In this document: one piece after another, positions 62,643-64,000 of the stretch
Numbering within the stretch: position 1 is the first letter of the stretch
Layout: the number at the start of each line of letters is the position of its first letter
Source: Vanessa cardui
Taxonomy: Eukaryota > Arthropoda > Insecta > Lepidoptera > Nymphalidae
Direction: 5' to 3'
DNA length: 64,000 bases
Assembly: GCF_905220365.1 (NCBI RefSeq)
Contig: NC_061154.1
Coordinates: forward strand, 4,402,001 to 4,466,000
Notes under the pieces: model-generated
What the model saw: the letters and a program-made list of their open reading frames with translations, nothing else
Told to the model about the DNA's origin: nothing
Databases searched by the model: none
Made by a program: the position numbers and the translations under genes

Positions 62643-63739
62643 TTAATTGTGATAAATAATGATTGATGTACGTAATATTCATGATCATTATAGAAATCAA
62701 TGATGATAGAAAAATATGGTTTCAAATACGTAATTTTTCTGTAATAACGATTACTGTCAGAAAACTGGAAACAAGTTTTCGAAGAGTAACAAAACAGAAT
62801 TTAATTTTGAACGAGTCCGATACTTTCCGTGTAACTTCTTATTGTATAATCTCAATCTGAAAGTAACAAACTAGATCGCATCCGAGTTCGTTTTTTATTA
62901 AGTCAAGATATTAAAATATACGAGACAATTTTATTGCAAATCAAACATTTAACAAGTTTTACTGAGAAGTTTGTTAAACTTTAAAATGGATTGACAATTT
63001 TTGCGTACGTATATGCTTTTCAATGGAATTGGAAAAGTACATTTTATATCATATTAATATCATCAATGATTTAGTATTAGTTTCTCTTGCATTATTATGA
63101 AACACAATGTACCCGTACTAAGTAACAGTGATAAATTAAAGTAACTTACAAATGATGTGATACTGAAACTGAGGTGTTTTAATGACTAACATAGTAAGAG
63201 AAAAGTATCGCATAGCACAAACTTCCCTGAATCCTAACTTATTATAATAAAAACTTGATGGTCTCCTACGGGGAGTGTATGATGGCCAGTCATCTGCTTA
63301 TCTCCTTTTTTACAGGAAATTCATTGATAATTCCTAAACGCTTTATTAAAACCGAGTTTTCATTTTATTTAATACACGCGTAGATAGGTAAATGGGACAC
63401 TAGATAAAGGCTTCCATCGCGATAGAACATTAACATTGCAAGAAATATCAAATGCTGGTTACAGTATGTTCGATGCGCCACCTATTTTGGATCTTGAATA
63501 TCAAACATCCCTCATTATGATCAAGTGTCATCAACCTGAAATTATACTCATACTTGCTCGATACACCAGATCACAATAGTACTAAGGATTGCTGGTTGGT
63601 TTAAGAATATGTGAGTGGGCTTAACGAAGCCACCTTCAAACTACAACAAAAACAACAATAACAATCGTAGACTGTCACTACACTAACAAGGCAAGCTAAC
63701 ACGTTATTAGTCACATCATCGTTCTCCATCTTCTTCACA

Positions 63740-64000
63740 TAATATAAAACAAAGGCGCTTACCGCTGTCTGTCCCTATATATGCTTAGATCTTTAAAATA
63801 ACACAACGGATTGTGATGCGGTTTTTTTAATAGATAGAGTGATTCGAGAAGAAGGTTTACATGTATAATATATGCACAATAAATTTCTCTACTGTGAAAA
63901 TACTGATTATTTGGTTTTTAAAGAGATGCCGTAAATAAACAATTGATAAAGACAAGACAAAAATTTATGAACTTTGTATATTATGACCCGTGCGAAGCCG
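63740..64000 (-). repeat. Dispersed repeat, 'cttcgcacgg' family, cut by the window end
   Basis: Antisense: acataatataaaacaaaggc, gcttaccgctgtctgtccct, aatagatagagtgattcgag and ends tgacccgtgcgaagccg at the last base. Confidence 0.68.

Overview
The window looks like non-coding, repeat-rich DNA from a lepidopteran, probably a nymphalid-type butterfly. Three things support this. The base composition is strongly A+T rich. No long ORF exists (the longest is 130 codons and starts inside a GT microsatellite). The same families of tRNA-derived SINEs, LINE 3' tails and small inverted-repeat (MITE-like) elements recur on both strands, in the style of butterfly and moth genomes. The taxonomic call is pattern recognition and was not checked by a search. 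There are no operons, ribosomal RNA genes, phage genes or CRISPR arrays.

The only gene part I can name with reasonable confidence is one first coding exon on the minus strand at 35217-35380. It encodes a signal peptide followed by a cysteine-rich LRR N-terminal cap, ends at a consensus splice donor, and most resembles the start of peroxidasin, an extracellular-matrix haem peroxidase. A G+C-rich leader and possible initiator lie just upstream (about 35381-35520). If the model is right, everything left of 35216 is its long first intron or beyond, and I found no second exon there. A second G+C-rich island at 39902-40090 may be a 5' non-coding exon or regulatory element, but this is speculative. 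On the plus strand, two exon-like open segments (58090-58278 and 59086 onward) have good splice signals and matching phase. They could be the end of an unrecognised gene.

The rest is repeats. SINE family A (conserved A and B boxes, a conserved body hairpin and a GTT tail) has about fourteen full, truncated or degraded copies. SINE family B has four copies, two of which carry perfect snap-back palindromes in the tRNA-like head. A third SINE-like element (42340-42612) joins a tRNA-like head to a LINE-like tail. Other families are LINE tails ending in TTGAT repeats, two families beginning near 'cccgcgacc' or 'cttcgcacgg', and a family containing 'gccacctgatggtaagtgg'. Inverted-repeat elements include a three-copy family (46851, 52121, 56522), a 735-bp hAT-like element (5764-6498), a 307-bp element (6848-7154) and remnants with CAGNGGCGGA termini.

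Layout: 1-8 kb holds SINEs, two 'cccgcgacc' repeats and two inverted-repeat elements. 8-19 kb is sparse, with fragments. 19-34 kb is dense in SINEs and LINE tails. 35-41 kb holds the named exon and the G+C island. 42-52 kb holds a microsatellite, SINEs and two MITE copies. 53-64 kb holds the hAT-like remnant, the third MITE copy, the candidate plus-strand exons and a repeat cut by the window end.
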